A model generated the notes under the pieces. It saw only the letters and a list, made by a program, of their open reading frames with translations. It was not told where the DNA came from and made no database searches. The position numbers and the translations under genes are program-made. Of a DNA stretch of 64,000 nucleotides, positions 55,969 to 64,000 are shown one piece after another. The DNA lies in contig OX424564.1 in the NCBI GenBank assembly GCA_949152475.1, positions 34,780,165-34,844,164 of the forward strand, read 5' to 3'. The stretch is from Terebella lapidaria (lineage: Eukaryota > Annelida > Polychaeta > Terebellida > Terebellidae). Numbering within the stretch: position 1 is the stretch's first letter; every line of letters starts with the position of its first letter.

Positions 55969-58900
55969 TTACATCGTTTGGACTGCATTCCCGCTGTTTT
56001 CCACTCGTCCCTCGTCATCACTGGGGGTCCGGACTGGGGTCACATCGTCCGGATTGGGTATCCAGGCGTCGGTTTCAGGGGTGAACCAGCACCTTTTTAT
56101 ATTGTCAATGTGGACATCTTTAATCTTGCCACCGGGTCGATCTTGTATGGACACCATCCATCCGAGATGAGACTTCACAACGAGATAAGGTCCCGTCCAC
56201 CCTAGTCCTAGTTTTGGTCTAGCCTTTGGAGGGTACCAATACATCACCCAGGTGCCCACCGGAAAATGTCGAGCGGCTGATTTTATGTCATGATGGCGCT
56301 TTTGTCGCACCGTAGCCGTCTTCAGGCACTCTCGGGCAGTCTCGTGAGCTTGTATGGTGGCTTCCTTCACCCATTCGACGTATTCGGACGCACACTCGGG
56401 GACTGGTCCTCCCAAATCGTCCGGTTTCGTCCGGTACCTCAGGTCCAATGGGGTGGTTGCCTCCCGTCCCATCATCATTCGAAATGGTGTACACCCGGTG
56501 CTTTCGTGTACTGATGTTCTATAAGTCGCCATCACGTAGGGCAGATGGTCGTCCCAGTCGTCATGGTTCTCGTCCACGACCACGGCCAGAAGGTTCAGCA
56601 GGGTCCGGTTGAATCGCTCGACCATCCCGTCTGATTTGGCGTGATAAGGGGTCGTCCGAGTCTTCTCCCCTCCTAGGATCTTGATCATCTCAAGGAAAAG
56701 CTTACTCTCGAACTCTCGTCCCTGGTCGGTGTGTATCTTGGCTGGCATTCCCAGGCGGCACACGAACTCAGTCACAAAGACGTCCGCCACCGTCTGAGCC
56801 TCATGGTTGGGTAGAGCGTAGGCCTCAGTCCACTTGGTGAAATAATCACCCACGACCAGTATATACCGGTTCCCAGAATTGGTGATCGTTCCAGGCTCCA
56901 AAATGTCCATGGCCACCCTTTCTAGCCGATCGCCTACCGGTAGATTTCCCATGGGGTGGTACTTGGGCCCCGGTCGCGGCTTTCTCCCACTACACTTCAG
57001 GCACTCCCGGCACCAACGCTCCACGTCCTTCGTCATACCCGGCCAGTACATTCTCGCTTTTAGTCGGTGGACTGTTTTGGTGACTCCCTGGTGACTCATC
57101 AGCTTGCCGGTGTGGACCTCCTTCATGACGGCGCGTCTCAGGACCTGTGGAACGACCAGTTGATGGATTGGTGCGTTCTGGCAAGCCGCTTGGTACCGCC
57201 GGTACAGAAGCCCATCACGTAGCTCCAGCTGGTCCCACTGTTGCCACAGAGTCTTCATTTGCTGACTTTTTGTTCTGACTTCGGGCCATGCAGGTCTCTC
57301 AGTGAAAATATTCTTCCACCCGAGGATGCCTCCAACTTCAGGGTCGGCTCGTTGAAGGGTCACTAGGTCCTCCTGGGAATAACCATTCAGGACCTGGGCC
57401 TCCGGGGCTCCCTCCATCGGATTCCGGCGTCCTCTCGTAGCCATAGCCCGCGTGACAGCTAGCATTTGTTTGTCTGGATCTCGGAGCACAGGGTTGGGGC
57501 ATGGGTCCAGGAAGGGCTCCTCTCGGCAGCGCATCCACACGTCGGCCGTCGCGCCGATCGCTGCTCCGGCCACAACCTCCGGTCCCAAACCATGCAGTGC
57601 GAGGAGCATCATCAGGAGAAACCAAACCCAGGCAGAGGGGCGGAGCTGATGCAGGGTTCTGCAGACGCTCCTGGCTCCTTCCTCCGTCTGTGGGGGGCTC
57701 CGGTCAGGCAGGCATTCCTCGGTCGGCTGGGTAGTCGTCCTCGGGTCCTCCTGGCAGCGCACCTCCCAGATCTGGAATATCCCGACTCCATCTCCGCAAT
57801 AGTAGTCCTCCGTCCAGGGCTCCACAGGGACCTCCCGCAAGATGTTAACTTGAGGTCCTCCGGGGCTCCATCCTTCTCCGCTGATCGGTGGAAGCAGATC
57901 CTCGTCAGAGAGGTCCTCCAGGGGTAGGGGACACTCCTCCTGAGTCGGACAGGCCTCCTCTTCTCCTTCGGGTCTTGTGGTGTGGCGAGGGGCGGGACAA
58001 TCCGGTCTCCGGCACTGTCGGCATCTGGACATCCCGTCTGCATTCCCGTGTTGTACTCCCGGTCGGACCTCACACCTGAAGGCGTAGCTGGCGATGCGAG
58101 CTGCCCATCTAGCGATCATTCCTTCCGCATCCCGAAAGTTCAGTAGCCACTTGAGAGAGGCGTGGTCGGTTCGTAGTAAGAACGCTCTCCCCCACAAGAA
58201 ATGTCTGAAATGGTGTATCATACTGACGACGGCCAGGAGCTCCCGCTTGGTGGTGCAGTAATTCCGCTGGGTGTCCCTCAGGGTTCTGGAAGCATAGGCG
58301 ATCACCCGCTCTCGTCCGTCCTGCACTTGGGATAAGACGCCTCCCACTCCGTAGCCGCTAGCATCAGTATCTAAAATAAATTCTTGGTCCATGTCAGGGT
58401 ACACCAGCAGGGGGTGCTCGGTCAGGGGTTGACGCAGCGCCTCGAACGCCTGCTGATGAGCCTCGCTCCAATGGTAGTTGACTTCCTTCTTTAACAGGTG
58501 GTTGAGGGGTCCCGCTCGGGTGGCAAAGTCAGGGATGAATCTGCGGTAGTACCCCACGAACCCAAGGAAGCTCCTTAGTTCTGTCAAGGTGGTCGGAGGA
58601 ACCATTTTTGTTACAGCTTCGACCTTGGCAGGGTCGCACTGGATGCCTCGGTCGGACACGACATGGCCCAGGAAGTTGACCTGTTGTCGAAACAGCTCAC
58701 ACTTGGCGGGTTTCAGCTTCAGCCCGGCAGCCTGCAGTCTCCGGAACACGTCCTCGAGGTTGTCCACGGCTTCTTGGAAAGTCTTTCCAAGACAGACGAC
58801 ATCGTCCAAATAAATTAGACAACGCTTCCATTGGAGTCCCCTCAGTGCCAGCTCCATTAGACGTTCAAAAGTAGCCGGGGCCGTCGCCAATCCAAACGGC

Positions 58901-61104
58901 ATCACTTTAAATTGATAGAGTCCACTACGGGTAGTGAACGCCGTCTTCTCCTTGTCCCTGTCGTCCATCTCGACCTGCCAGTAACCACTAGCCAAGTCTA
59001 GCGTCGAAAAATATCGTCCTCCTGACAAGGTATCAAAACTCTCGTCGACTCGAGGCAGGGGGTACGCATCCTTCCGGGTGACATCATTTAGACGGCGGTA
59101 GTCGACGCAAAATCTCAGTGCACCATCCTTCTTTTTCACTAGCACGATGGGAGACGACCATGGACTGTCACTTGGCTCCACAACGTCAGCTTTCAACATC
59201 TTGTCGACCTCGTCCTCGATCAGCTCTTGTTGGTAGTACGGGGCTCTCCTCAGAGGCTGCTTGATCGGGGGGTGATCTCCCGTGTCGATGACGTGTTTCG
59301 CCAGGGACGTCCGGCCCAACCTCCCATCTGGTCCCATAAAGACCTGCTGGTGGCGTCGAAGGAGATCGCTGACGACCTCCACCTCCTTTTCCGTCAAGTT
59401 CGGATGCATTCCCTCCAGGAGCGGTTCTAAATGCTCCGGGCACTCTGGTGTCTTCGTCGACGATTCTGCGTGCATGGCGTGCACTCTGGTTTCGGGCTGC
59501 TCAGGCGTCCGGTTCCGCCACTTGGTGGAGTTTGGTGTAAGGGGCTCATGCTCCCTCCCGCTCTCCTCCCGGTACCACTGTTCCCTTTTAGGTTCATTCT
59601 GGGTTGTTTTCCCTCCATCGGGACGAAATCCCAGGTCGATCACGGCCTCTATTCCGTGAAGCTCGGCTAGGATGGTCCCCATCAGCACAGTGCAAGCTCC
59701 AGCGCCGGCGTTCAGAAGTACCACCGGTACCAGGCGTCCTCGGGGTCGTACCAGGGCTCGTCCCACTACGAGGGGGTCGTCCTCCAACGGCTCTCTTGCG
59801 GACTGCACGAGGCCGGCCTTCGGAACTCCTCCCTCACTTCCTGTCAGCTTGAGGTCCACCATCATCTCTGAAAAGGGTGGCAAGACGACCGTCTCCTCCG
59901 TCACCAGTGTGTAGACGGCGCCCTCGTGGCCCGAGCTCATCACTACGGTAGTGTCGCCCACCTGCCACTCGCCCTTACGCAGATCCAGCTGTCCCCCAAT
60001 CTGTTGAAGTACATCAAGCCCCAACACTCCCGGGATCCCTAGTTTGGCTACCAGTACATCTGCCGACACGAGTCGTGTGCCCAGTAGAAGTTGAACTGTC
60101 ATCTCTCCTTGAACCTGTAAGTAGTCTCCGGTTGCTGCCCGTAACCTTATTCTCGTCTGCCTTATCATTGCTTTATGTTCGTCATCCATTTGGTCGAAGA
60201 GACACTCGTCCAGAACGGTGGAAGAGGCACCCGTGTCCACCAACATACGAGTCGCCTTCCCCATAACGTGGCACGCCGCATACCACGCCAATGTGCCTCG
60301 GGCACCGGCTGACAGCGACACCACCTGGCCATTTCTGTCAATCTTAAGAGAGCTGCCACTCTCCTCAGGGACGCCGCCCTGGATAAGTACTGAGTCGTCC
60401 ACCCACAGTGATGCACCACCCTGGTCCTCTCTGTCAGTCTTAAGGGAATCACTCCCCTCGGAACCGCCGCTCCGGATAAGTAATGAGTCGTCCACCAGCA
60501 ATAGCTGCTGCGCTGGCCCCTTGGTCATTCCGCTCCACCGGCCCTCCGTCTCCTCTTTCACGGCCGCTTGTGGTTCAGTTGCATAGGGGGGTCCCTGCTG
60601 TTTCGCAGCCTCCAGCCTCAAGGTTGTAACCTGTTGGTTCTCCTTGCTGCTAGCAGAAACCTCGTTGATGTCTCCGTGGGTCCCCAGACGCTCCACGGCT
60701 CCATCGGTCTGCATTTCGTCGACGTCTCCGCGGGTCATTAGACGCTCCACGGCTCCATCGGTCTGCATTTCCTTGACGTCTCCGCGGGGCATTAGACGCT
60801 CCACGGCTCCATCGGTTTGCTGTACATTGGCACTCCCGTCTGTGTTGACAGGCTTGCCCTCCAAATAGTCGAGAATTCGATCCTCGAGCTCCTCCTGCGC
60901 CCATCCAGTTACTTCGGATGCACACCGGAAAAACCTATTAAAAATCTGTGAAACTAAAAATTCCCCCCTGGCAATGTGTTCTTCACGTCTTCGTCGAGCT
61001 TCTCGCCTGTGAAGCCGTGCACACACCTGCCAATGGCCCATACGGTTGGGGGCTGGTATGAGCCCTACTGGTTTTCCGACACCTCGTCTGTCAAACTGTT
61101 CCGC
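55969..61104 (-). CDS. pol: Gypsy Pol (protease, RT, RNase H, integrase), -1 frame relative to gag
   Basis: The frame is open from 61104; the first ATG is at 61041 (1,690 residues from there). Residues from that ATG: three 18-residue repeats of QTDGAVERL type (about 75-128); protease VDTGASS (about 267); reverse transcriptase with FCVDYRRLN, MPFGLATAPATFERLM and YLDD (about 742); RNase H DTDASGYG (about 889); a hydrophobic stretch WVWFLLMMLLALHGLG (about 1134-1162) in a linker not usual for the family; integrase HHCC zinc motif (about 1313-1350), DDE residues (AMDILEP, HTDQGREFE and GMVERFNRT, about 1378-1472); and a GPY/F motif GWTGPYLVV (about 1613). All catalytic motifs are intact. The frame overlaps the end of gag by about 38 nt in the -1 register. 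Confidence 0.93.
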   Translation of the reverse strand, partial: AEQFDRRGVGKPVGLIPAPNRMGHWQVCARLHRREARRRREEHIARGEFLVSQIFNRFFRCASEVTGWAQEELEDRILDYLEGKPVNTDGSANVQQTDGAVERLMPRGDVKEMQTDGAVERLMTRGDVDEMQTDGAVERLGTHGDINEVSASSKENQQVTTLRLEAAKQQGPPYATEPQAAVKEETEGRWSGMTKGPAQQLLLVDDSLLIRSGGSEGSDSLKTDREDQGGASLWVDDSVLIQGGVPEESGSSLKIDRNGQVVSLSAGARGTLAWYAACHVMGKATRMLVDTGASSTVLDECLFDQMDDEHKAMIRQTRIRLRAATGDYLQVQGEMTVQLLLGTRLVSADVLVAKLGIPGVLGLDVLQQIGGQLDLRKGEWQVGDTTVVMSSGHEGAVYTLVTEETVVLPPFSEMMVDLKLTGSEGGVPKAGLVQSAREPLEDDPLVVGRALVRPRGRLVPVVLLNAGAGACTVLMGTILAELHGIEAVIDLGFRPDGGKTTQNEPKREQWYREESGREHEPLTPNSTKWRNRTPEQPETRVHAMHAESSTKTPECPEHLEPLLEGMHPNLTEKEVEVVSDLLRRHQQVFMGPDGRLGRTSLAKHVIDTGDHPPIKQPLRRAPYYQQELIEDEVDKMLKADVVEPSDSPWSSPIVLVKKKDGALRFCVDYRRLNDVTRKDAYPLPRVDESFDTLSGGRYFSTLDLASGYWQVEMDDRDKEKTAFTTRSGLYQFKVMPFGLATAPATFERLMELALRGLQWKRCLIYLDDVVCLGKTFQEAVDNLEDVFRRLQAAGLKLKPAKCELFRQQVNFLGHVVSDRGIQCDPAKVEAVTKMVPPTTLTELRSFLGFVGYYRRFIPDFATRAGPLNHLLKKEVNYHWSEAHQQAFEALRQPLTEHPLLVYPDMDQEFILDTDASGYGVGGVLSQVQDGRERVIAYASRTLRDTQRNYCTTKRELLAVVSMIHHFRHFLWGRAFLLRTDHASLKWLLNFRDAEGMIARWAARIASYAFRCEVRPGVQHGNADGMSRCRQCRRPDCPAPRHTTRPEGEEEACPTQEECPLPLEDLSDEDLLPPISGEGWSPGGPQVNILREVPVEPWTEDYYCGDGVGIFQIWEVRCQEDPRTTTQPTEECLPDRSPPQTEEGARSVCRTLHQLRPSAWVWFLLMMLLALHGLGPEVVAGAAIGATADVWMRCREEPFLDPCPNPVLRDPDKQMLAVTRAMATRGRRNPMEGAPEAQVLNGYSQEDLVTLQRADPEVGGILGWKNIFTERPAWPEVRTKSQQMKTLWQQWDQLELRDGLLYRRYQAACQNAPIHQLVVPQVLRRAVMKEVHTGKLMSHQGVTKTVHRLKARMYWPGMTKDVERWCRECLKCSGRKPRPGPKYHPMGNLPVGDRLERVAMDILEPGTITNSGNRYILVVGDYFTKWTEAYALPNHEAQTVADVFVTEFVCRLGMPAKIHTDQGREFESKLFLEMIKILGGEKTRTTPYHAKSDGMVERFNRTLLNLLAVVVDENHDDWDDHLPYVMATYRTSVHESTGCTPFRMMMGREATTPLDLRYRTKPDDLGGPVPECASEYVEWVKEATIQAHETARECLKTATVRQKRHHDIKSAARHFPVGTWVMYWYPPKARPKLGLGWTGPYLVVKSHLGWMVSIQDRPGGKIKDVHIDNIKRCWFTPETDAWIPNPDDVTPVRTPSDDEGRVENSGNAVQTM
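61050..61077 (-). promoter_or_regulatory. candidate -1 frameshift signal at the gag-pol junction
   Basis: In the short gag/pol overlap the gag codons GAA AAC form GGAAAAC (61077-61071), a slippery-like but not canonical heptamer. After a 5-nt spacer, GGGCT (61065-61061) and AGCCC (61054-61050) can pair around a CATACC loop. The geometry suits -1 frameshifting; reinitiation at the pol ATG is the alternative. Confidence 0.4.
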
Positions 61105-63623
61105 TCACCAATCTCCTCGATTAGTCGACTCAAGCGCTCCTCCTTGGTCCGAGGTGGCGGCCGATCTGGACACTGGTACTTCCGATGACCCGGCTTCCCA
61201 CAGTACCAACAGTCATCTGGTCCCGGCCTAGCGCTTGGTCCCTTGTTCTCAGCAGTGGCGGCCCTCGGCTTGATGGATAGCACCTGCTCACACAGCTCGA
61301 TTAGTCGATCCAGCTTCCTGTCTTGGCTCTCAAAGAGCCCCTTGAAGTAGGGAAGTCTGGGTAGACCCGCTACGTTCGGCTGGTTGCTCTGCTGCCCACT
61401 GGTGGTAATCTCGCCTCCCTGCTGGTTCTTCAACAGCTGTAGGACCCGTCCTAGAGCTGGCTCGGAGTCCTCCGACTCTATGGACATCACCGGCTTCCCA
61501 GGCTTGGGTTTGACACATTCGTACTGGGTCACGAACGCTATGGCCTCCTCCATGGTCTTCATCTTCCTCATGAGCGCCATCACCTTCATGTCCCCATCTG
61601 GATGGCCCTTCCAGAAGTGGTCTAAGGCGATAGCCTCCTGAGCTGCGGAGTTCAGATCCGGATAACCACGGCCGGCCAGTCGCTGCAACTCATAGCCGTA
61701 CTGCTGGGGTGTCTCTGCCTTCCTGCGGGTTCTCTGTCCCAAGGTCGCCTTGTAGGACTCCTCCTGACAGTCAGGGTCGAATCGTAGGGTCAGCTTGTCG
61801 GTCAGAACGTCGATGTCCCTCCGGTCTGCAGGACTCAGGCTGGTCAGCATTCGTCGCGCCTCTCCTGTCAAGCTCCCGGCTAAGTAGACGCCCTGTTCCC
61901 GCTTGCTCCATCCGTTGACCTCTGCGATGACGTCAAAGTGGGCCCGGTACACCGGCCACTCTATGGAAGTCCCATCGAACTTGTCAGGGGTCAGCATCTT
62001 CCGGTTCCTTCTGCCGTTCTGATTCCAGGCTGTGCTGTCCTCGGACGACGAGTCCTCCTGCCTCCGTCTCGGCCTAGGGCTTCGTCGGTGCAGCGGCGAT
62101 CCCCGCCTCGGTGGTCTCCTCCCCCGTTCTGGGTAACCATGGCTGCTCTCGGTCCCTCCATCAGATGAAGGCCCCTCATCGCCCGATGATGAGAAAGGGT
62201 GCTGTCTCCGGCCTCCCTGGGTGACTGAAATAGAAGCTGGATTTCTCCAGGAGGCTGGCTGTCTCGGTTGTCGACTGGGTGAAGACCTCCCTCTTCCGCG
62301 AACGCTGTCTTCCGCGAACCCTCCGCGAACACTGTCTTCCGCGAACCTTCCGCGAACGGACTCTTCCGCCAACAGCTCCCGAAGAAGTTCTTCCGCGAAC
62401 AGGCCTCTTCCGCGAACGCCGTCTTCCGCGAGTCTTCCGCGAACGGGCTCGTCCGCCAAGATGTCTCGGAGACGTCCCTCCACAAAAGATGCACGTCCGC
62501 GAACGCCATCTTCCGCGAGTCTTCCGCGAACCGGCTCATCCGCGAATGGTCTTCCCCGTCTATTCTGAAAAACTGGAAAGGAAGATTGGTCGCCTGGATC
62601 ACTCCTTTCGTCGAGCCGCCGTCTGGGTGAAGACTCCTCTCTTCCGCGAACACTCTCTTCCGCGAGTCGTCCTCGTCCGCGAACGTGGTCGTCCGCGAAG
62701 GGCCCTCCCCGGTCACAAGCGTCCTCGTCACCAAAGACTCCCCCTCGCCCACGAGCCCGTTCATCCACGAAGGATCCCCGGCTGCAAGCGTCCCTGTCGC
62801 CGAAGAATGCCTCTCGTCCGCGAATGTTCTCTTCCGCGAAAAGTCCTCTCCCTCTCGAGCTGCTCTCTTGGGTCGGAGCCCAAGTAACCCGTCCTCCAGT
62901 CACTCCCGTTTGTCGACTCGTCACACCCGACCGCTGCCCTGTTGCACCAGACTGCTGCTCTGTTGCACCAGACTGCTGCTGGGACTGGTCCCAAAGCCGT
63001 CTCAATGCTGCATTCTCTGGAGGTGCCACACTTGGACTCTGCTCCGGTAGCTGTAGCCGATCCCTCCTCGCCCAGATTTCGCCGTCCTCCCCGTCCAGAT
63101 TGACGTACTCCGGTCCCAGCACTCGTCGGAACTCGGGGCCCCTCCTAACGCTCTCAAGGTAGGTTGACCTCTCCCTGTCTCGATCGTGCTGCCACCCAGA
63201 GTCGTGTCTGAAAAGAAAACGGTTGTCGGGTGTCTGGCTCCGGGGTCTCTGTTGACTAGTCGACTGGCCCATGGAAGGTCTCGACCTCCCTGGTTGCTCC
63301 TCACTCGTCGAAACGTCCCGTCTACCCCTGGCTGTGAAGCTGCTCTTCCGCGAACGGTCGTCTTCCGCGAACGTTGTCTTCCGCGAACGGTCGTCGGCCT
63401 CTTCCGCCAAGGTCGTCTTCCGCGAACGGTTGTCGTCCGCGAACGTCTTCCGCGAACGGTCGTCTTCCGCGAACGTCTTCCGCGAACGGTCGTCTCCCTC
63501 TTCCGCAAAGGTCGGCTTCCGCGAACCGCTGTCTTCCTCGTCCGCAAGTGAGGCCGTCCGCGAAGAGTCTTCCTCTTCACCTCCTGTCTTCCCTGGGGCA
63601 GTTTCGTCGTTTTCGCCGGACAT
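61065..63623 (-). CDS. gag: Gypsy Gag with repeat-encoded N-terminal half and CCHC knuckle
   Basis: The product is 852 residues from the ATG at 63623 (MSGENDETAPGKTGG). The open frame continues upstream through the primer-binding site into the LTR, so the first ATG after the PBS is the sensible start. About residues 20-450 are a charged, repetitive region of RSRKT, FAEDD, VRGR and LAED units encoded by TTCGCGGAA-type DNA repeats. A conventional capsid-like retrotransposon gag domain follows at about residues 540-720 (KFDGTSIEWPVYRAHFDVIA, then LAGSLTGEARRML, then GYELQRLAGRGYPD). A CCHC knuckle CWYCGKPGHRKYQC lies near residue 805. The repetitive region makes it much longer than typical Ty3/Gypsy Gag. 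Confidence 0.88.
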   Translation of the reverse strand: MSGENDETAPGKTGGEEEDSSRTASLADEEDSGSRKPTFAEEGDDRSRKTFAEDDRSRKTFADDNRSRKTTLAEEADDRSRKTTFAEDDRSRKSSFTARGRRDVSTSEEQPGRSRPSMGQSTSQQRPRSQTPDNRFLFRHDSGWQHDRDRERSTYLESVRRGPEFRRVLGPEYVNLDGEDGEIWARRDRLQLPEQSPSVAPPENAALRRLWDQSQQQSGATEQQSGATGQRSGVTSRQTGVTGGRVTWAPTQESSSRGRGLFAEENIRGREAFFGDRDACSRGSFVDERARGRGGVFGDEDACDRGGPFADDHVRGRGRLAEESVRGREESSPRRRLDERSDPGDQSSFPVFQNRRGRPFADEPVRGRLAEDGVRGRASFVEGRLRDILADEPVRGRLAEDGVRGRGLFAEELLRELLAEESVRGRFAEDSVRGGFAEDSVRGRGRSSPSRQPRQPASWRNPASISVTQGGRRQHPFSSSGDEGPSSDGGTESSHGYPERGRRPPRRGSPLHRRSPRPRRRQEDSSSEDSTAWNQNGRRNRKMLTPDKFDGTSIEWPVYRAHFDVIAEVNGWSKREQGVYLAGSLTGEARRMLTSLSPADRRDIDVLTDKLTLRFDPDCQEESYKATLGQRTRRKAETPQQYGYELQRLAGRGYPDLNSAAQEAIALDHFWKGHPDGDMKVMALMRKMKTMEEAIAFVTQYECVKPKPGKPVMSIESEDSEPALGRVLQLLKNQQGGEITTSGQQSNQPNVAGLPRLPYFKGLFESQDRKLDRLIELCEQVLSIKPRAATAENKGPSARPGPDDCWYCGKPGHRKYQCPDRPPPRTKEERLSRLIEEIGERNSLTDEVSENQ
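62290..63560. repeat. TTCCGCGAA repeats within the gag coding region
   Basis: More than twenty copies of (T/G)TCCGCGAA, often as CTTCCGCGAACG, are scattered here. On the coding strand the core is TTCGCGGAA and encodes FAE, SRK or VRGR depending on frame; all three readings occur in Gag. Confidence 0.88.
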
Positions 63624-63666
63624 GAGTGATGCTGAGGTTCGTTCCCTGGCAGTAGACCCTCGGGGA

Positions 63667-63684
63667 TCCTGGTCACGGCACCAA
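63667..63684 (-). other. primer-binding site, probably tRNA-His
   Basis: Two bases inside the 5' LTR, the minus strand reads TGGTGCCGTGACCAGGAT. The first 12 bases complement the 3' end of animal tRNA-His (acceptor ...TCACGGCACCA). The match weakens beyond that. Confidence 0.7.
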
Positions 63685-63686
63685 GT

Positions 63687-64000
63687 TGTGACGTTTGGTA
63701 ATGACTTGTTTTCGGTGTGGCCCAAAAAACCTGGTTTCTCTGATCGTATAGACTTTATGTAACTCCCGCTCGTTGTGATTCGAGAGCCGTCACTAAATTG
63801 GTGTCCCCCAACGCTGGTGTATCATCACTCCGTAGCTCACCGGCTTCACTTAGGCAAGAAGCAACTCAGATGTAAATAAATTGAAGATTTATATACATCA
63901 AATCAACTTACAATTGTATGGCTGGTCACCCACGTGACGTACAAATATGAAGTTCAGACATGGAGCACTGTATGATCACATTTCAAAAATAAATAGTGCA
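63687..64000 (-). repeat. 5' LTR of the Gypsy element (cut by window edge)
   Basis: It starts (plus strand) TGTGACGTTTGG directly beside the primer-binding site and runs off the right edge. I see no mismatch to the 3' LTR. Confidence 0.88.

Larger units (their letters stand above)
53625..64000 (-). mobile_element. Ty3/Gypsy LTR retrotransposon, nearly complete, truncated by window edge
   Basis: Read on the minus strand: 5' LTR (from beyond 64000 to 63687), primer-binding site, gag (63623-61065), pol (61104-55969), a third ORF (55729-54641), a repeat-rich tail, and the 3' LTR (ending at 53625). Protease precedes RT/RNase H, which precedes integrase, the Ty3/Gypsy order. All three ORFs are open, and the two LTRs are identical over the 314 bp that can be compared. 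This points to a recent, possibly still active insertion. The element is clearly richer in G+C than its surroundings. Confidence 0.92.

Overview
The window looks like nuclear DNA of a bilaterian animal, probably a marine invertebrate. Host genes are split by GT-AG introns, intergenic DNA is AT-rich, and transposable elements are abundant. I cannot place the species. Nothing suggests bacterial or organellar DNA: there are no operons, no Shine-Dalgarno-led genes and no CRISPR array.

Layout: (1) Positions 1-9149, minus strand: the 5' two thirds of a CEP89 (CCDC123, centrosomal protein of 89 kDa) orthologue. I can place 15 coding exons plus a duplicated second exon, and all splice phases agree. 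The gene runs off the left edge. Its introns hold MITEs at 3538-4227, 4655-5220 and about 8265-8835. (2) About 9361-16240: an old minus-strand non-LTR retrotransposon (LINE A), split by a roughly 4-kb inverted-repeat element that itself contains a hAT-type MITE with a perfect 8-bp target duplication. (3) About 17450-21130: a satellite with a period near 130 bp, interrupted by LINE B (plus strand). (4) 21131-31428: mostly unrecognised DNA with an 890-bp terminal-inverted-repeat element and a TTAA-flanked MITE. (5) About 31429-34310: one element built from three satellites with periods of 168, 132 and 121 bp. (6) 35563-38691: two tandem, plus-strand FkbM-domain (Star-like) type II membrane proteins, each with an intron one base before the ATG. 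(7) About 43519-50700: LINE C, plus strand. Its decayed ORF1 joins a coiled coil, an SGNH-hydrolase-like domain, a NADAR (YbiA-like) domain and CCHC knuckles. Its ORF2 is split by a 1.97-kb palindromic element. (8) 53625-64000: a nearly complete, apparently young Ty3/Gypsy LTR retrotransposon on the minus strand. Its LTRs are identical over the 314 bp visible, and gag, pol and a third ORF are open.

The most unusual material is in the last two elements. The Gypsy element has, in the usual env position, a C2H2 zinc-finger/coiled-coil protein. Its gene is bracketed by clusters of a TTCCGCGAA repeat that also fills the N-terminal half of gag. This suggests, but does not prove, a self-encoded DNA-binding protein with its own array of sites, comparable in layout to the binding-site array of the Drosophila gypsy insulator. 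Pol also carries a hydrophobic, membrane-like segment between RNase H and integrase. The LINE C ORF1 with a NADAR domain is the other candidate for an undescribed arrangement. In the host genes, the two CEP89 second exons have lengths and phases that allow only one at a time, and the FkbM pair shows a tract of likely gene conversion.
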